A stretch of DNA of 64,000 nt from Methyloprofundus sedimenti (GCF_002072955.1 NZ_LPUF01000001.1:1758896-1822895), one strand, 5' to 3'; counted from the stretch's first letter, positions 1 through 10,164 are shown. Notes: generated by a model from the sequence alone, not told the origin. Made by a program: numbers and translations.

Positions 1-2
1 GG

Positions 3-2159
3 CGGGTGTTAGGCCATCCTTATGGTTTTGTCGACAGATTGTCAAAACTGGTGCCCTTTGAAATTGGCATAACGCTATCAAAAGCTTTAAAGGATGTCGC
101 TGAGTTTCAGGAACTATATGTTAACGACGCTGATGTAAAAAGCCTGATGGATATGGCGCTTTCATTAGAAGGTACTGTTAGAAATGCCGGTAAACATGCC
201 GGTGGAGTGGTTATAGCGCCAACTAAATTAACAGATTTTTCAGCTTTATATTGTGAGCAAGGCGGTGGTAATTTAGTCACTCAATTTGATAAAGATGATG
301 TTGAGGCTGTCGGTTTAGTGAAGTTTGATTTTTTAGGCCTAAGAACTTTAACTATTATCGATTGGGCTCTGCAAACGATTAATAAGAGTCAGGCAGAGGC
401 TAATCAACCGCTGGTAGATATTACCCAAATTCCACGGGATGATACTGCATCTTATGAGCTGTTAAAAAACGCGGAAACTACAGCCGTGTTTCAGCTTGAA
501 TCTCGCGGCATGAAAGAGCTGATTAAAAAACTTAAACCCGATTGCTTTGACGATATTATTGCCCTGGTTGCCTTATACCGCCCCGGACCATTAGAATCAG
601 GCATGGTTGATGACTATATCAATGTAAAGCATGGAACAAAGGCGGAATATGCGCATCCTAGTCTGATACCCGTTTTAGAGCCAACTAATGGCGTCATTTT
701 GTATCAAGAGCAAGTGATGCAAATTGCCCGTGAAATGGGTGGCTATACCTTAGGCGGTGCTGATTTATTACGCCGAGCCATGGGTAAGAAAAAAGTAGAA
801 GAAATGGCCCAGCAGCGCGCTATTTTTACGGAAGGCGCAATTGCCAATGGTATAGATGAAAAAATAGCGACTTATGTATTCGATTTAATGGAGAAATTTG
901 CCGGCTATGGTTTTAATAAGTCGCACTCAGCCGCGTATGCTCTGGTAGCCTATCAAACTGCCTGGTTAAAAGCCCACTATCCAGCTGCATTTATGGCTGC
1001 AGTACTGTCTTCAGATATGGATAATACCGACAAAATTGTTATCCTGATTGCAGAATGCCAGGAAATGAAATTAGCGGTATGTCCACCAAATATCAATGTT
1101 TCTAATTATCGCTTTACCGTTAATGCAGCCGGTGAAATCGTCTATGGAATCGGAGCCATTAAAGGCGTTGGTGAAGCGGCAATAGAAGATCTGTTACGTG
1201 AAAGAGAGGCCAATGGTCCTTTTACAGGCTTATATAATCTATGTAAACGCGTTGATTTGCGTAAAGTTAACCGGCGTGTTTTTGAAGCTCTGATACGTGG
1301 TGGTGCCTTTGATATTTTTAATGATAATCGTGCCAGTCATATGGTGGAATTGCCAACAGCTATAAAAGTTGCCGAACATCATGTCAAAATGGCTGAAGTG
1401 GGGCAAAATGATTTATTTGGTCTGGCTGTAAATGCTGAAAGTCGGGATGATGAAATTAAGGATTATGCTAACAATGTAGCTACCTGGCCAGAAAAAGAAC
1501 GTCTGGCATTTGAAAAATTAGCGCTAGGCTTGTTTTTAACAGGCCACCCGATAGATCAATACTGGCCTGAGTTACAAAATATCGTGCATGGCAGTATCGC
1601 CAAAGTCATGGCAAATGTTGAAAATAGCAGAGGTAAAATTGATGTTCGGTTGGCAGGATTATTAATTGGCATCAGAACCCGCTTAGACCGAAAAGGACGC
1701 AACATGGGCTTCGCGACCTTAGATGATAAAAGTGCGCGAGTCGATGTAGCCATCTATAGTGAAACTTTTGAGCTATATAAAGATTTATTATCCACAGATG
1801 AAGTGCTGGTGGTTGAAGGCTCAGCGCGTATAGATGGATATTCGGGCATGTTAAGTGTTACAGCTGAAAAATTATATAGCATGGATCAGGCCAGAGAAAG
1901 CTTTGCCCGGTGTTTAATGCTGGATTGGGACAGTGTTATAACAGCAGGAAAAACGCCGGGGTTTATACAAAGCATGCAGGAAACCCTGCAGCCTTTTTGC
2001 GGCGGGCAATGTATGCTTATCATTAACTATCAATCGGCCACGGCCAAAGCAAGTGTGCAATTAGGTGATGACTGGCGCGTACATCCTACTGATGAATTGA
2101 TGACACGCTTGCAACGCCTACTTCAACAAGATGATACTGTCAGTATCAAATATCGTTAA
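3..2159 (+). CDS. dnaE: DNA polymerase III alpha subunit, 3' part
   Basis: This is the C-terminal 718 or so residues of the replicative polymerase catalytic subunit; the gene starts upstream of the window. The reading frame is open from base 3 (the residues before GHPYGFVDRL are R-V-L), so the first GTG/ATG-like codon inside the window is not the true start. Recognisable landmarks are the palm/fingers core (AGKHAGGVVIAP, QFDKDDVEAVGLVKFDFLG, ALYRPGPLESGMVDDYI, GFNKSHSAAYALVAYQTAWL), followed by the helix-hairpin-helix region (IVYGIGAIKGVGEAAIEDLL) and an OB-fold near residues 560-630. It acts in the Pol III holoenzyme at the replication fork. The length fits the C-terminal two thirds of the usual 1150-1170 residue protein. 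It ends in TAA with a short gap before the convergent antiporter gene. Confidence 0.97.
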   Translation, partial: RVLGHPYGFVDRLSKLVPFEIGITLSKALKDVAEFQELYVNDADVKSLMDMALSLEGTVRNAGKHAGGVVIAPTKLTDFSALYCEQGGGNLVTQFDKDDVEAVGLVKFDFLGLRTLTIIDWALQTINKSQAEANQPLVDITQIPRDDTASYELLKNAETTAVFQLESRGMKELIKKLKPDCFDDIIALVALYRPGPLESGMVDDYINVKHGTKAEYAHPSLIPVLEPTNGVILYQEQVMQIAREMGGYTLGGADLLRRAMGKKKVEEMAQQRAIFTEGAIANGIDEKIATYVFDLMEKFAGYGFNKSHSAAYALVAYQTAWLKAHYPAAFMAAVLSSDMDNTDKIVILIAECQEMKLAVCPPNINVSNYRFTVNAAGEIVYGIGAIKGVGEAAIEDLLREREANGPFTGLYNLCKRVDLRKVNRRVFEALIRGGAFDIFNDNRASHMVELPTAIKVAEHHVKMAEVGQNDLFGLAVNAESRDDEIKDYANNVATWPEKERLAFEKLALGLFLTGHPIDQYWPELQNIVHGSIAKVMANVENSRGKIDVRLAGLLIGIRTRLDRKGRNMGFATLDDKSARVDVAIYSETFELYKDLLSTDEVLVVEGSARIDGYSGMLSVTAEKLYSMDQARESFARCLMLDWDSVITAGKTPGFIQSMQETLQPFCGGQCMLIINYQSATAKASVQLGDDWRVHPTDELMTRLQRLLQQDDTVSIKYR

Positions 2160-2250
2160 GGCTAATTTATACGCGTCATTGATGAAGAGCATCAGCTTGT
2201 TAGTTTAAATTTCTCACTCAAATGACTGTATGAGTTTCGTCTGCTTGAAG

Positions 2251-4335
2251 TTAAGTAGGTTCATGATCCATTTCCTTCTTGAGTAATAAGTATAATTTAC
2301 TGGAAATAATTTCATGTTCATGTAAATCTTTTAAGGTATCCATCTGGCTAATGCCTAACAAGGCTTTAGCTGATTGTTCATTCATGTCATCGACAATATC
2401 TTTGTTAGACTGGATTTCATTCGCCATTTGTTGCACGGTTTTATCTTTTAAGTATTGATATATATTCTCGACATTTTGAAAGGCTTTAGGATCATCGAAG
2501 ATTTCTATTAAGGGCGAGTTTTTTATTAAAGCTAACTCATCGATAACTTTGTTAATCAGCTTATATTGGGTTCGATAATAAAGGTAATGTTCTTGCGTTT
2601 CACTTAATTTCGTAGATGACAATGATAACCGCTGGAACATTTGCATACATTTACCCATCCAGGTATTAAAATAGGTATTAAGTGATCCTAAGTGCGGTCG
2701 ATCCTGTTCAACCCGTTCCGTTTGTGTTTCTAAAATCAATAAGTTTCTTTTGTAGATGCTCTCATTGATTTCATCTCGCCTAAAAATTTCTTTTAATTCG
2801 ATTTTCTGTAGAGCCAGGGTATAAATTCGTAACATATTTTCAACAACATGGCTTGAATCTTCGGTTTTATCAACGCACTGTTTACAAACTTGCTGGTATA
2901 AATTCTGGTATTCAGAGGTAAAGGTTTTGTACTGTAATTCACTAATATTCTGATTTTCGAAAAGCTCTTTGCTTCTGGCATTTAAACTTTGGTATATGAG
3001 TGCCTTACTTTTAAAATAACTCATTTGTTCGTGGGGTAAAAGTGTATCTATATTTAGCCAGCGTATTACTTTGCCGATCGTAGTTGCTTTAACCAGCAGG
3101 GTGAAATAAATGCTTCCGATGGTGATAGCAGTGATGAATTCTTTGATTGAAAAATCATAATTCCAGTTTGGAAGACTTAGGTCATCAGGTATGAGCATGA
3201 CCATAATAACAGCGATAGCGCCTCGCAAACTGCCCCAGGAGAGCAAATGCTGCCAGTTTAAAGGAATACTTTCCTCAGACGTTATTTGGTTGATCACGCC
3301 AATTGAACAGTAAATTGACACTGCTCTGGCGATAACGACCACTAAAATCATTATTAATATGGGCAGGATGGCAACGTTTATAGAGATGGAAAGACTGGTA
3401 AACAATAACCCCATTAGAATGAAAACCAGAGAGTTGGCGAGAAAAGCAAAATAACCCCAGAATTTTTCCATATATTCTTCCACACCTACGGACATTTTAT
3501 AACGACCGTAATTACCCATGACAATGGAGGAAACCAGCGTGGCTATAATAGAAGAAAATTGAATATGGTGACCGTCTATGACTAATTTTTCAGAAATTAG
3601 CTCCGCTAACAAGAAGGTGAAATGTGCAACCAGTAAAGTCAGCGTAATTTCAAGATGTTCATGGCCTTTTACCCATTGAATGAGTTTAGAAAACAAGAAA
3701 CCCATAAATAAACCAAACAGTCCACCGCCTACGATCATGGTACAAAATGAAAAAAGACCTTCTAAAACAGTTGTTGTGCCATGAAAACCGTGGAGCATAA
3801 TTTCCAGGAATACCAGAAAAATAGCAAAAGCAGTTCCGTCGTTAAACAGACTTTCACCTTCAAATATCAAGGTTAAACGTCGTGGTGCTCCGTATTCCTT
3901 AAATAGTGACAACACGGCAACAGGGTCAGTTGCAGAAATAATGGCACCAAAGAGTAGAGTGACTAACAGCGGAATATCAAAACCCATTAGCTGAAATGCC
4001 CAGCGCCCGGCAAATCCGATAAAAAAAGTTGAAATGAGTAAGCCCACAATCGCCAACATACTGATGGCAAATTTATTCTCTTTAATATTGCGACTTTTGA
4101 TGTTGTAAGCTGATTCAAAAATAAGGATTGGTAGAAAAACAAAAAACAATAGTTCTGGTGTTAGCTGAAAGCTGGTGACAAATGAAAGTGCGTTGATTTC
4201 AGAAAGCGGTACCAACAATGAACCACCTATAACTAACAAAACTGTGTAGGGAATACGTGTTTTCAGAGAGAGGATATTAATTCCCAGAGAAAACAACATC
4301 AGAGTAAAAACGGATAAATAAACGTCGAGTGTCAT
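2251..4335 (-). CDS. CPA1-family Na+/H+ antiporter
   Basis: A 694-residue monovalent cation/proton antiporter of the NhaP/CPA1 type. The first 410 or so residues contain about 12 hydrophobic segments. They include the signature FEGESLFNDGTAFAIFL near residue 160 and an upstream ISATDPVAVLSLFKE with the Asp-Pro pair typical of ion-binding CPA1 helices, then SWGSLRGAIAVIMVM near residue 365. The last 270 or so residues are hydrophilic and helical, which suggests a cytoplasmic regulatory tail. It would sit in the inner membrane and exchange Na+ or K+ for H+. It is transcribed alone, convergent to dnaE and divergent from the two-component system at 4852. The exact cation cannot be read from sequence. 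Confidence 0.92.
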   Translation of the reverse strand: MTLDVYLSVFTLMLFSLGINILSLKTRIPYTVLLVIGGSLLVPLSEINALSFVTSFQLTPELLFFVFLPILIFESAYNIKSRNIKENKFAISMLAIVGLLISTFFIGFAGRWAFQLMGFDIPLLVTLLFGAIISATDPVAVLSLFKEYGAPRRLTLIFEGESLFNDGTAFAIFLVFLEIMLHGFHGTTTVLEGLFSFCTMIVGGGLFGLFMGFLFSKLIQWVKGHEHLEITLTLLVAHFTFLLAELISEKLVIDGHHIQFSSIIATLVSSIVMGNYGRYKMSVGVEEYMEKFWGYFAFLANSLVFILMGLLFTSLSISINVAILPILIMILVVVIARAVSIYCSIGVINQITSEESIPLNWQHLLSWGSLRGAIAVIMVMLIPDDLSLPNWNYDFSIKEFITAITIGSIYFTLLVKATTIGKVIRWLNIDTLLPHEQMSYFKSKALIYQSLNARSKELFENQNISELQYKTFTSEYQNLYQQVCKQCVDKTEDSSHVVENMLRIYTLALQKIELKEIFRRDEINESIYKRNLLILETQTERVEQDRPHLGSLNTYFNTWMGKCMQMFQRLSLSSTKLSETQEHYLYYRTQYKLINKVIDELALIKNSPLIEIFDDPKAFQNVENIYQYLKDKTVQQMANEIQSNKDIVDDMNEQSAKALLGISQMDTLKDLHEHEIISSKLYLLLKKEMDHEPT

Positions 4336-4851
4336 ATATTTCCTTGTTGTCTTTTTTTCTAGAATCTATTTTAATATTCTGAGCTGGTACAAACAAAAAA
4401 TTATACCAACAAAGCCGCATATCCTTCTATATAAAGCTTACACCATGATAAGGTATTTTTAAAACGGTCTTTGAAATACATTACTAAGCATTATATTTTA
4501 GGTGTGGTTGATATAAACCGCTGAGTTTGGTTGATATCAGCCATTTAATATGGTTAATAGACATTCTGAATAAGTTATACATAGAGCGACTTATTAGGTA
4601 ACAGTAGCTTTATCCTCTAAAAAAATAAGGATATGAACAACTTGGTATAGAATTAGCTGTAAATTGTAATATTAAGTTGATATGCGGTCATAATACAATA
4701 CTATTTTCTTACAGGAGCAGGGACTGGAATCCCCATACCTTATTATCAGAATATTGAATTTATGATGCATTAACCTAAAATCTTTCAATGACGGTATCAG
4801 CTGTACCTTATCTTTTGCCTGCATTTGATTTTCCACTATTCTCATTAACCC
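4336..4851. other. intergenic region with three phased direct repeats
   Basis: This 516-base AT-rich stretch separates the divergent antiporter and sensor-kinase genes, so it should contain both promoters. I see no convincing gene; a 61-codon reverse frame here has no recognisable content. The one clear structure is three direct repeats of TGGTTGATA/TGGTTAATA, listed separately. Confidence 0.6.
4505..4573. repeat. three direct repeats with exact 23-bp spacing
   Basis: TGGTTGATAT begins at 4505 and 4528, and TGGTTAATAG begins at 4551, so successive repeats are exactly 23 bp apart. They lie in the divergent promoter region between the antiporter and the sensor kinase. The regular spacing of about two helical turns is what repeated binding sites for a dimeric or oligomeric regulator would look like; the regulator is unknown. 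The sigma54 activator encoded downstream is one candidate, which is inference. Confidence 0.45.
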
Positions 4852-6291
4852 ATGCATAAATTAATCTATCGACCTTTTCTTATTATAGGTCTGGTTTTCA
4901 GCTTGTTGATTGTTGCTGAACTAGGTGCTTTAAGCGGTATGACCTGGAGAAATCAGCAACGTATTGATACCATAAAAAAAGACATTACACAGGGCAATCA
5001 ACTGCAGCAATGGATTTTCGAATTACTCAAGCACCAATGGGAAGAGCCGATACCTCCTTCTCCTGCTATAGGGAAAACTTCAAAAAATAAAGCTGATCTA
5101 CACAAAGAAATTATAGACTTTATTGAAAACCAATATCCTGCGAAAAAAAATACCAGTGAATCACTGAAAATATTACAAAAATTGCTGAAAAGTGTTGAAC
5201 AAGGTTATCAGCAAGATCAAATTAAGGCATTACAATTATCGCGCGAGGTGTTGTTGCTGCAAATGCAGGAAGAAGAAAAACTATTAGATGAGGTATATCT
5301 CGATAGTCAATTAGAGTTGAAACTGGCTATTTTAATTCCTTCCGGTGTTTTTTTAATTCTTTTAGGTTCTGGGTTCTTGTTCTTTAATCGTCATGTTATG
5401 GCTCCTATCAATGCACTGGATAAATTATTATCTAATCTGATTAAGGGAGAAAAGCAACCCATCGAAGATATCCCAAACGATTCAGTGATGCGGCCATTGT
5501 TTACAAACTATAATCGTTTAATTACTCGTTTATCAGAGTTAGAACAAGAGCATCTGTCATATACATATTCGCTGGAAAAAGAAGTGCGAAATGCAACCCA
5601 TACTTTACTTGAGCAAAGCCATAGTCTTGCACGTACAGAGCGTCTTGCTGCTGTGGGTGAACTGGCTGCCAGTGCTGCCCATGAATTACGTAATCCGCTG
5701 GCAGGCATTCAGGTAGCATTGGAAAATATGCTTCAAGACTGTCATGACGAAGATATGAGTGAGCGCCTACAAATGGTTCATGCAGAAATAAATCGATTAA
5801 CTGGTCGGCTCAATGACTTATTGGCGTTTTCCAGACAAACACCTGAAAAGGCAAAGAATATCGATTTATATGTATTAATCAATGAACTGATGACCCTGGT
5901 GAATTATCAGGTAACAGAAAATATTTCCTTGCATTATCAGGTTGAAGCAAATACCAGAGCTTTTTTACCAGAAAATGAATTGCGTCAGGCACTGCTAAAT
6001 TTATTACTGAATGCGATACAATCCATAGGAATTCAAGTGGGTAGCGTTAACCTACAAGTAAAACATCAAGCCAATATGCTAATTATTAAAATAAGTGATA
6101 CCGGTGCCGCTTTTCCAGATGCATTATTGGAACAGGGTATCAGGCCTTTTGCCAGTTATAAAGAAAAAGGCACCGGCTTAGGTTTGCCTATGGTACAGCG
6201 ATTTGCCAAGTCTTATGGAGGCAAGCTGGAATTAAAAAATGATAAACAGGGTTACGCGTGTGCGTCCCTGATATTGCCGGAAAGCCAATGA
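4852..6291 (+). CDS. sensor histidine kinase
   Basis: A 479-residue membrane-bound histidine kinase. There is a hydrophobic segment at residues 8-30, then a mostly helical 120-residue sensor part, a second membrane segment near residues 157-177 and a HAMP-like linker. The HisKA domain carries the phospho-acceptor His in AASAAHELRNPLAGIQ near residue 278. The HATPase domain has an N box (ELRQALLNLLLNAIQSIG), a G1 box (ISDTGAAFP) and a G2 box (KGTGLGLPMVQRFAKSYGG). It overlaps the response-regulator gene by 4 bases (ATGA), so the two are translationally coupled and form a pair. The stimulus is not evident. The short extracytoplasmic sensor resembles those of NtrB-like kinases that feed sigma54 activators. 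Confidence 0.92.
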   Translation: MHKLIYRPFLIIGLVFSLLIVAELGALSGMTWRNQQRIDTIKKDITQGNQLQQWIFELLKHQWEEPIPPSPAIGKTSKNKADLHKEIIDFIENQYPAKKNTSESLKILQKLLKSVEQGYQQDQIKALQLSREVLLLQMQEEEKLLDEVYLDSQLELKLAILIPSGVFLILLGSGFLFFNRHVMAPINALDKLLSNLIKGEKQPIEDIPNDSVMRPLFTNYNRLITRLSELEQEHLSYTYSLEKEVRNATHTLLEQSHSLARTERLAAVGELAASAAHELRNPLAGIQVALENMLQDCHDEDMSERLQMVHAEINRLTGRLNDLLAFSRQTPEKAKNIDLYVLINELMTLVNYQVTENISLHYQVEANTRAFLPENELRQALLNLLLNAIQSIGIQVGSVNLQVKHQANMLIIKISDTGAAFPDALLEQGIRPFASYKEKGTGLGLPMVQRFAKSYGGKLELKNDKQGYACASLILPESQ

Positions 6292-7664
6292 GAGATAGCC
6301 TATTAATCATCGAAGATGAAACCTTGTTGGGAAATGAATTAGCCCGGTACTTTCGTAAACAAAAATGGGAAACGACTCTGGTTTGCTCTTTAACTGAAGC
6401 AAGAAAATGCCTAGTGGAGGAAGGAATAGACCCTCTAGTTGTATTGTCAGATATGAATCTACCTGACGGAAATGCATTGGATTTTCTGGAACAACTCAAA
6501 GAGACTACAAACAGTACAGAATGGTTGTTTTTAACAGGCTATGGTTCGGTTACCGATTCAGTCAGAGCGGTACGCCTGGGTGCTTATGATTTCATAGAAA
6601 AACCCTGTGAGTTAAAGCGACTGAATATGTTGGTTGAAGGTGCTGCAAGAAGTGCCAGGGCCCAACGTCGGCTAGAAATCCAGGCACAGGAACAAAATGA
6701 CAAATATTCCATTCGCATGCTGGTTGGTAAAAGCAAGGCTATTTGTTTATTGCGTGAAATGATTATGCAAGTCTCTCAAGTCCCGTTTTCCAGCTTGATT
6801 ATTACTGGTGAAACAGGGACAGGGAAAGGCTTAATTACTAATATATTGCACTATTCAGGTTCACGTGCCAAAGGGCCTTTAATCGAGATTAATTGTGCTG
6901 CATTGCCTCGCGAATTATTGGAATCTGAATTATTCGGTTATGAAGCGGGCGCATTTACTGGCGCAAAAAAACGTCATCGTGGATTGTTTGAACAGGCTCA
7001 CACGGGTACTTTGTTTCTGGATGAAATCGGCGAAATGGATTTAGAGTTGCAGGGAAAATTACTTAAAGCCGTTGAAGAACTGCGCATTCGTCGCTTGGGT
7101 GGGGAACATGAAATTGACGTTGATGTGCAAATTATCGCAGCAACGAACAAGGACTTACATTATGAGGTCAGTATAGGTGCATTTAGGCAGGACCTGTACC
7201 ATCGTCTGAATGTGATCAGTTTGCATGTACCACCGTTAAGAGAGCGCATGGATGATTTGCGAGAGTTGCTGCTACTTTTTATAGCTGAAAACAATGCGAA
7301 GTCCAATAAGAATATCAGAGTGATTCCTGAAAGTGTTGCAAAAAAGTTGGCAAGTTATCACTGGCCAGGCAATATTCGTGAGTTGCGTAACATTATTGAA
7401 CGTTGTGTATTGCTGGCGACTGGGGATATATTCCCAGAGCAATGGTTACAGTTACCCAATCGCTCAAGCAAACCTACTGCTGCAACAGAAAATGGTATAT
7501 TTCTCCCTCTTGATGGCACATTAACACTGTTAGATATGGAAAAGTATATTATTCAGAAAGTGCTGGCCCGAAGCGATAATAATGTCACTGCCGCTGCTAG
7601 AATGCTAGGGACTTCAAGGGAAACGCTCCGTTATCGTGTGCAAAAATATCACTTGAACGTGTAG
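6288..7664 (+). CDS. NtrC-family sigma54-dependent response regulator
   Basis: A 458-residue regulator with three domains. The N-terminal receiver carries the phospho-acceptor Asp in VVLSDMNLPDG near residue 53 and a Lys in FIEKPCEL. The AAA+ domain has Walker A GETGTGKG, the sigma54-contacting loop ESELFGYEAGAFTGAKK, Walker B TLFLDEIGEM and the R-finger region FRQDLYHRLNVI. A Fis-type C-terminal helix-turn-helix reads NVTAAARMLGTSRETLRYRV. I place the start at ATG 6288, overlapping the kinase stop codon, rather than at an upstream GTG at 6258. It should activate sigma54 promoters when phosphorylated by the upstream kinase. Targets are not identifiable here. An IS200-type element lies just downstream. 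Confidence 0.93.
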   Translation: MRDSLLIIEDETLLGNELARYFRKQKWETTLVCSLTEARKCLVEEGIDPLVVLSDMNLPDGNALDFLEQLKETTNSTEWLFLTGYGSVTDSVRAVRLGAYDFIEKPCELKRLNMLVEGAARSARAQRRLEIQAQEQNDKYSIRMLVGKSKAICLLREMIMQVSQVPFSSLIITGETGTGKGLITNILHYSGSRAKGPLIEINCAALPRELLESELFGYEAGAFTGAKKRHRGLFEQAHTGTLFLDEIGEMDLELQGKLLKAVEELRIRRLGGEHEIDVDVQIIAATNKDLHYEVSIGAFRQDLYHRLNVISLHVPPLRERMDDLRELLLLFIAENNAKSNKNIRVIPESVAKKLASYHWPGNIRELRNIIERCVLLATGDIFPEQWLQLPNRSSKPTAATENGIFLPLDGTLTLLDMEKYIIQKVLARSDNNVTAAARMLGTSRETLRYRVQKYHLNV

Positions 7665-7754
7665 TTTAAATCCACTTTTATGTGAATAAGGCAGAGTATT
7701 TACAAAATTATTGTCCCCTCTACTCACATGATCATTAAACAAATTAATTTCTAA

Positions 7755-8390
7755 TGAGTAAACCCCCAGCTCTGCTGGGGGACTAGTAAAGTTTGACAAT
7801 TACGGGAATCATCGTGAGTCTCCCTATCTGTGAACCGCCTAAAGTTCAATAGATAAGGAAACAAACGATGAATACAGCAGATAGTTTAAATCATACAAAA
7901 TGGGAATGTAAGTATCATATAGTTTGGATACCCAAATATAGAAAGAAGAGTCTCTACAAGGATTTGAGGAAATATATTGGTACTACTCTAAAAGATTTAG
8001 CACTCCAAAAAGAATGTAAAATTGAAGAAGGGCATTTAATGCCAGATCATGTTCATATTTTAATCTCGATTCCTCCCAAATATTCAGTGTCACAGGTTGT
8101 TGGATTTATTAAAGGGAAAAGTGCTATATCGATTGCTCGAACCTATATGGGGAGAAGAAAGAATTTTACAGGGCAGAGTTTTTGGGCAAGAGGTTACTAT
8201 GTTTCCACAGTGGGCAGAGATGAGGAAACGGTGAGAAATTATATTAAGCATCAAGAAGATGAGGATAAGCGAATAGACCAACTCGATTTATTTTAAGACA
8301 CTGCCACCTTTAGGTGGTAAATGAATTAACCCGCTTCGAGCGGTTCACGATTACAAGCCTCCGGCTGTGCCGGAGGTATTTGACTAATAG
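7755..8390 (+). mobile_element. IS200-type insertion sequence
   Basis: A compact element made of one Y1 transposase gene flanked by subterminal hairpins and no tnpB. The left hairpin is CCCCCAGC...GCTGGGGG at 7763-7781 and the right hairpin is CCTCCGGC...GCCGGAGG at 8358-8376. A second inverted pair, GTGAACCGC near 7830 and GCGGTTCAC near 8339, lies just inside. These elements make no target duplication, so the exact ends are approximate. It separates the response regulator from mgtE, whose start codon lies only some 10-25 bases past the element. Confidence 0.8.
7868..8296 (+). CDS. tnpA: IS200/IS605-family Y1 transposase
   Basis: A 142-residue single-strand transposase. The metal-binding HUH motif is DHVHILIS near residues 59-66 and the catalytic tyrosine is most likely in VRNYIKHQED near residue 127. 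The start KYHIVWIPKYRKKSLY and the segment FWARGYYVSTVGRDEETV are typical of the family. The length matches normal full-length proteins of 140-155 residues, and the gene looks intact. It has its own ribosome-binding site (AAGGAAAC just upstream). Confidence 0.95.
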   Translation: MNTADSLNHTKWECKYHIVWIPKYRKKSLYKDLRKYIGTTLKDLALQKECKIEEGHLMPDHVHILISIPPKYSVSQVVGFIKGKSAISIARTYMGRRKNFTGQSFWARGYYVSTVGRDEETVRNYIKHQEDEDKRIDQLDLF

Positions 8391-8400
8391 AAACGATAAT

Positions 8401-9753
8401 ATGCTGACTACTGAAGATAACTTAAAAAAACATCAAATTCATGGCATAGAGAAAGGTACAGAGCCACCATCGCAAATTGCCAAACAATTAAATCAGCAAT
8501 ATGAAACAGATATCGGTGTTTTTTTTGCCGAGGTAGCGAAACTGCCTTTAGAGATCTTGTGCAAAGTACTCTTTGAACTACCTAGTCATGTTTTTGAAGA
8601 AACCTTGTCACGTATCCCTCATAAAAAAATGGCGACTGCCTTATCATATCTAACCAGTGATGATTTGACCGATTTCTTACAGCGCGTCAAACAGTATGAT
8701 CAAAATTACGCTAAAAGTACTTATCATTTACTCGCACCCGATGAGCAGGCTGAGGTCGCCCATCTTTCCCAATTTCCTGCGGATCAGGCAGGTGCGTATA
8801 TGCAAATGGAAATGTTATCAGCAGAATTGACTGATACTCTTGCACATGTGAAACAACAGGTTCGCGCTTTTAGAAGGGAAGAACCCAATAGCCCTATTTA
8901 TAAATTATTTGTTGTAGATGCAGAGCAGCACTTGGTGGCGACTCTACATTTTACTGATCTGTTACTGTTTGATGAAAGAAATACCATGCAAGAAATTATT
9001 GCCCAGGCGGTAATCCATCATCATAAACCATTGAGTGTCCATAACTCGACTCCAATTGAAAAAGTCATCCATTTATTCGAAGAATATGAACTAAGTGTTA
9101 TTGCTGTCATCAATGATGAAGAGCAACTGCAAGGTCGTATTGTGTTCGAAGATATTTATGATTTAATTCGTATGCAAGAACAAAGTCAGGCTCTGAAAAT
9201 GGCGGGTGCCGATAAAGATGCTGAAGAAGAAAGTTTAGAATCCGCGCGTAAAGCAAGATTACACTGGTTGTTTATTAATCTGGCGGCACTGCTCTGTGCA
9301 GTTTTCGTTGTGAATGTTTATAAAGAAACGATAGAACAGATAGTGGCTCTTGCAGTACTCATGCCAATTGTTGCAGCACTAGGAGGAAATGTGGGAAATC
9401 AGGCGGTAACGGTAACAGTTAGAAAGATCGCCTTAGGACAGATTGATTGGCAGAATGCATTCCCGGTTATTAAACGGGAAATTATTATGAGTAGTATTAA
9501 TGGATTGATCATGGGAGCTATAGTTTCGAGTATAACCTTCATATGGTTTCATCAGGCATTATTAGGTCTGGTTATCGCTATGGCGATTATCATAAATTTA
9601 GCAGTAGCAGGTTTAATGGGTTCTATGATACCCCTATTAATTAAAAAATTTGGTGGTGATCCTGCGATTGCATCGCCGTTATTACTCACGACAGCAACAG
9701 ATGCAATTGGTTTTTTTGTATTTTTAGGTCTGGCTGAATTGATCTTGATTTAA
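8401..9753 (+). CDS. mgtE: MgtE-type magnesium transporter
   Basis: A 450-residue Mg2+ channel/transporter. The N-terminal superhelical domain (residues 40-140) is followed by a CBS pair (about 150-270; VIAVINDEEQLQGRIVFEDI) and five C-terminal membrane helices. The pore signature PIVAALGGNVGNQAVTVTVR lies near residue 330. I choose ATG 8401; an earlier in-frame codon at 8314 would start inside the IS200-type element and adds residues with no family resemblance. Insertion of the element so close to the start may have replaced the native promoter and leader. That is inference. Confidence 0.93.
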   Translation: MLTTEDNLKKHQIHGIEKGTEPPSQIAKQLNQQYETDIGVFFAEVAKLPLEILCKVLFELPSHVFEETLSRIPHKKMATALSYLTSDDLTDFLQRVKQYDQNYAKSTYHLLAPDEQAEVAHLSQFPADQAGAYMQMEMLSAELTDTLAHVKQQVRAFRREEPNSPIYKLFVVDAEQHLVATLHFTDLLLFDERNTMQEIIAQAVIHHHKPLSVHNSTPIEKVIHLFEEYELSVIAVINDEEQLQGRIVFEDIYDLIRMQEQSQALKMAGADKDAEEESLESARKARLHWLFINLAALLCAVFVVNVYKETIEQIVALAVLMPIVAALGGNVGNQAVTVTVRKIALGQIDWQNAFPVIKREIIMSSINGLIMGAIVSSITFIWFHQALLGLVIAMAIIINLAVAGLMGSMIPLLIKKFGGDPAIASPLLLTTATDAIGFFVFLGLAELILI

Positions 9754-10164
9754 AGGTTATTTTTTGGGTTTTTGAGTTAGATACTGTGCAACTTTAGGAT
9801 TGATCTACATTGGCTACTGCAGTCTTCACTGGATTGCAACAGGCCGAGGGGCACTGAAATTTTCACTTATTCCTTGTCGTTTTTTGTCTTGTATCTTTCG
9901 TTATAATATTTTGGGCCATTAGCGCTGTATGATGAGGCAGTTAAAACCGAGGTAAAAATGCTGGAATTACTTTCCAGAGTCGAATCCACCTTATTTAAAA
10001 CAATTTTTTAAGAAAGTGCGTAGTGGCCTACGTCCTGTTTTGAGAGCAAATATTTGATTGTACGGTCAACACGCTTATATCAAACGTGCCTGATTTTTAT
10101 TGATTGCCACCTACTTTGTTCAGGAGTACACTGAAAAACCTACAAAAATAATGGATAAAACATT
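9754..10164. other. intergenic stretch without a supported gene
   Basis: A 411-base gap between mgtE and nfeD. There is a 17-codon frame at 9958-10011 preceded by GAGGT, but it resembles nothing I know and I do not call it a gene. No strong terminator or repeat is visible. Confidence 0.5.
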
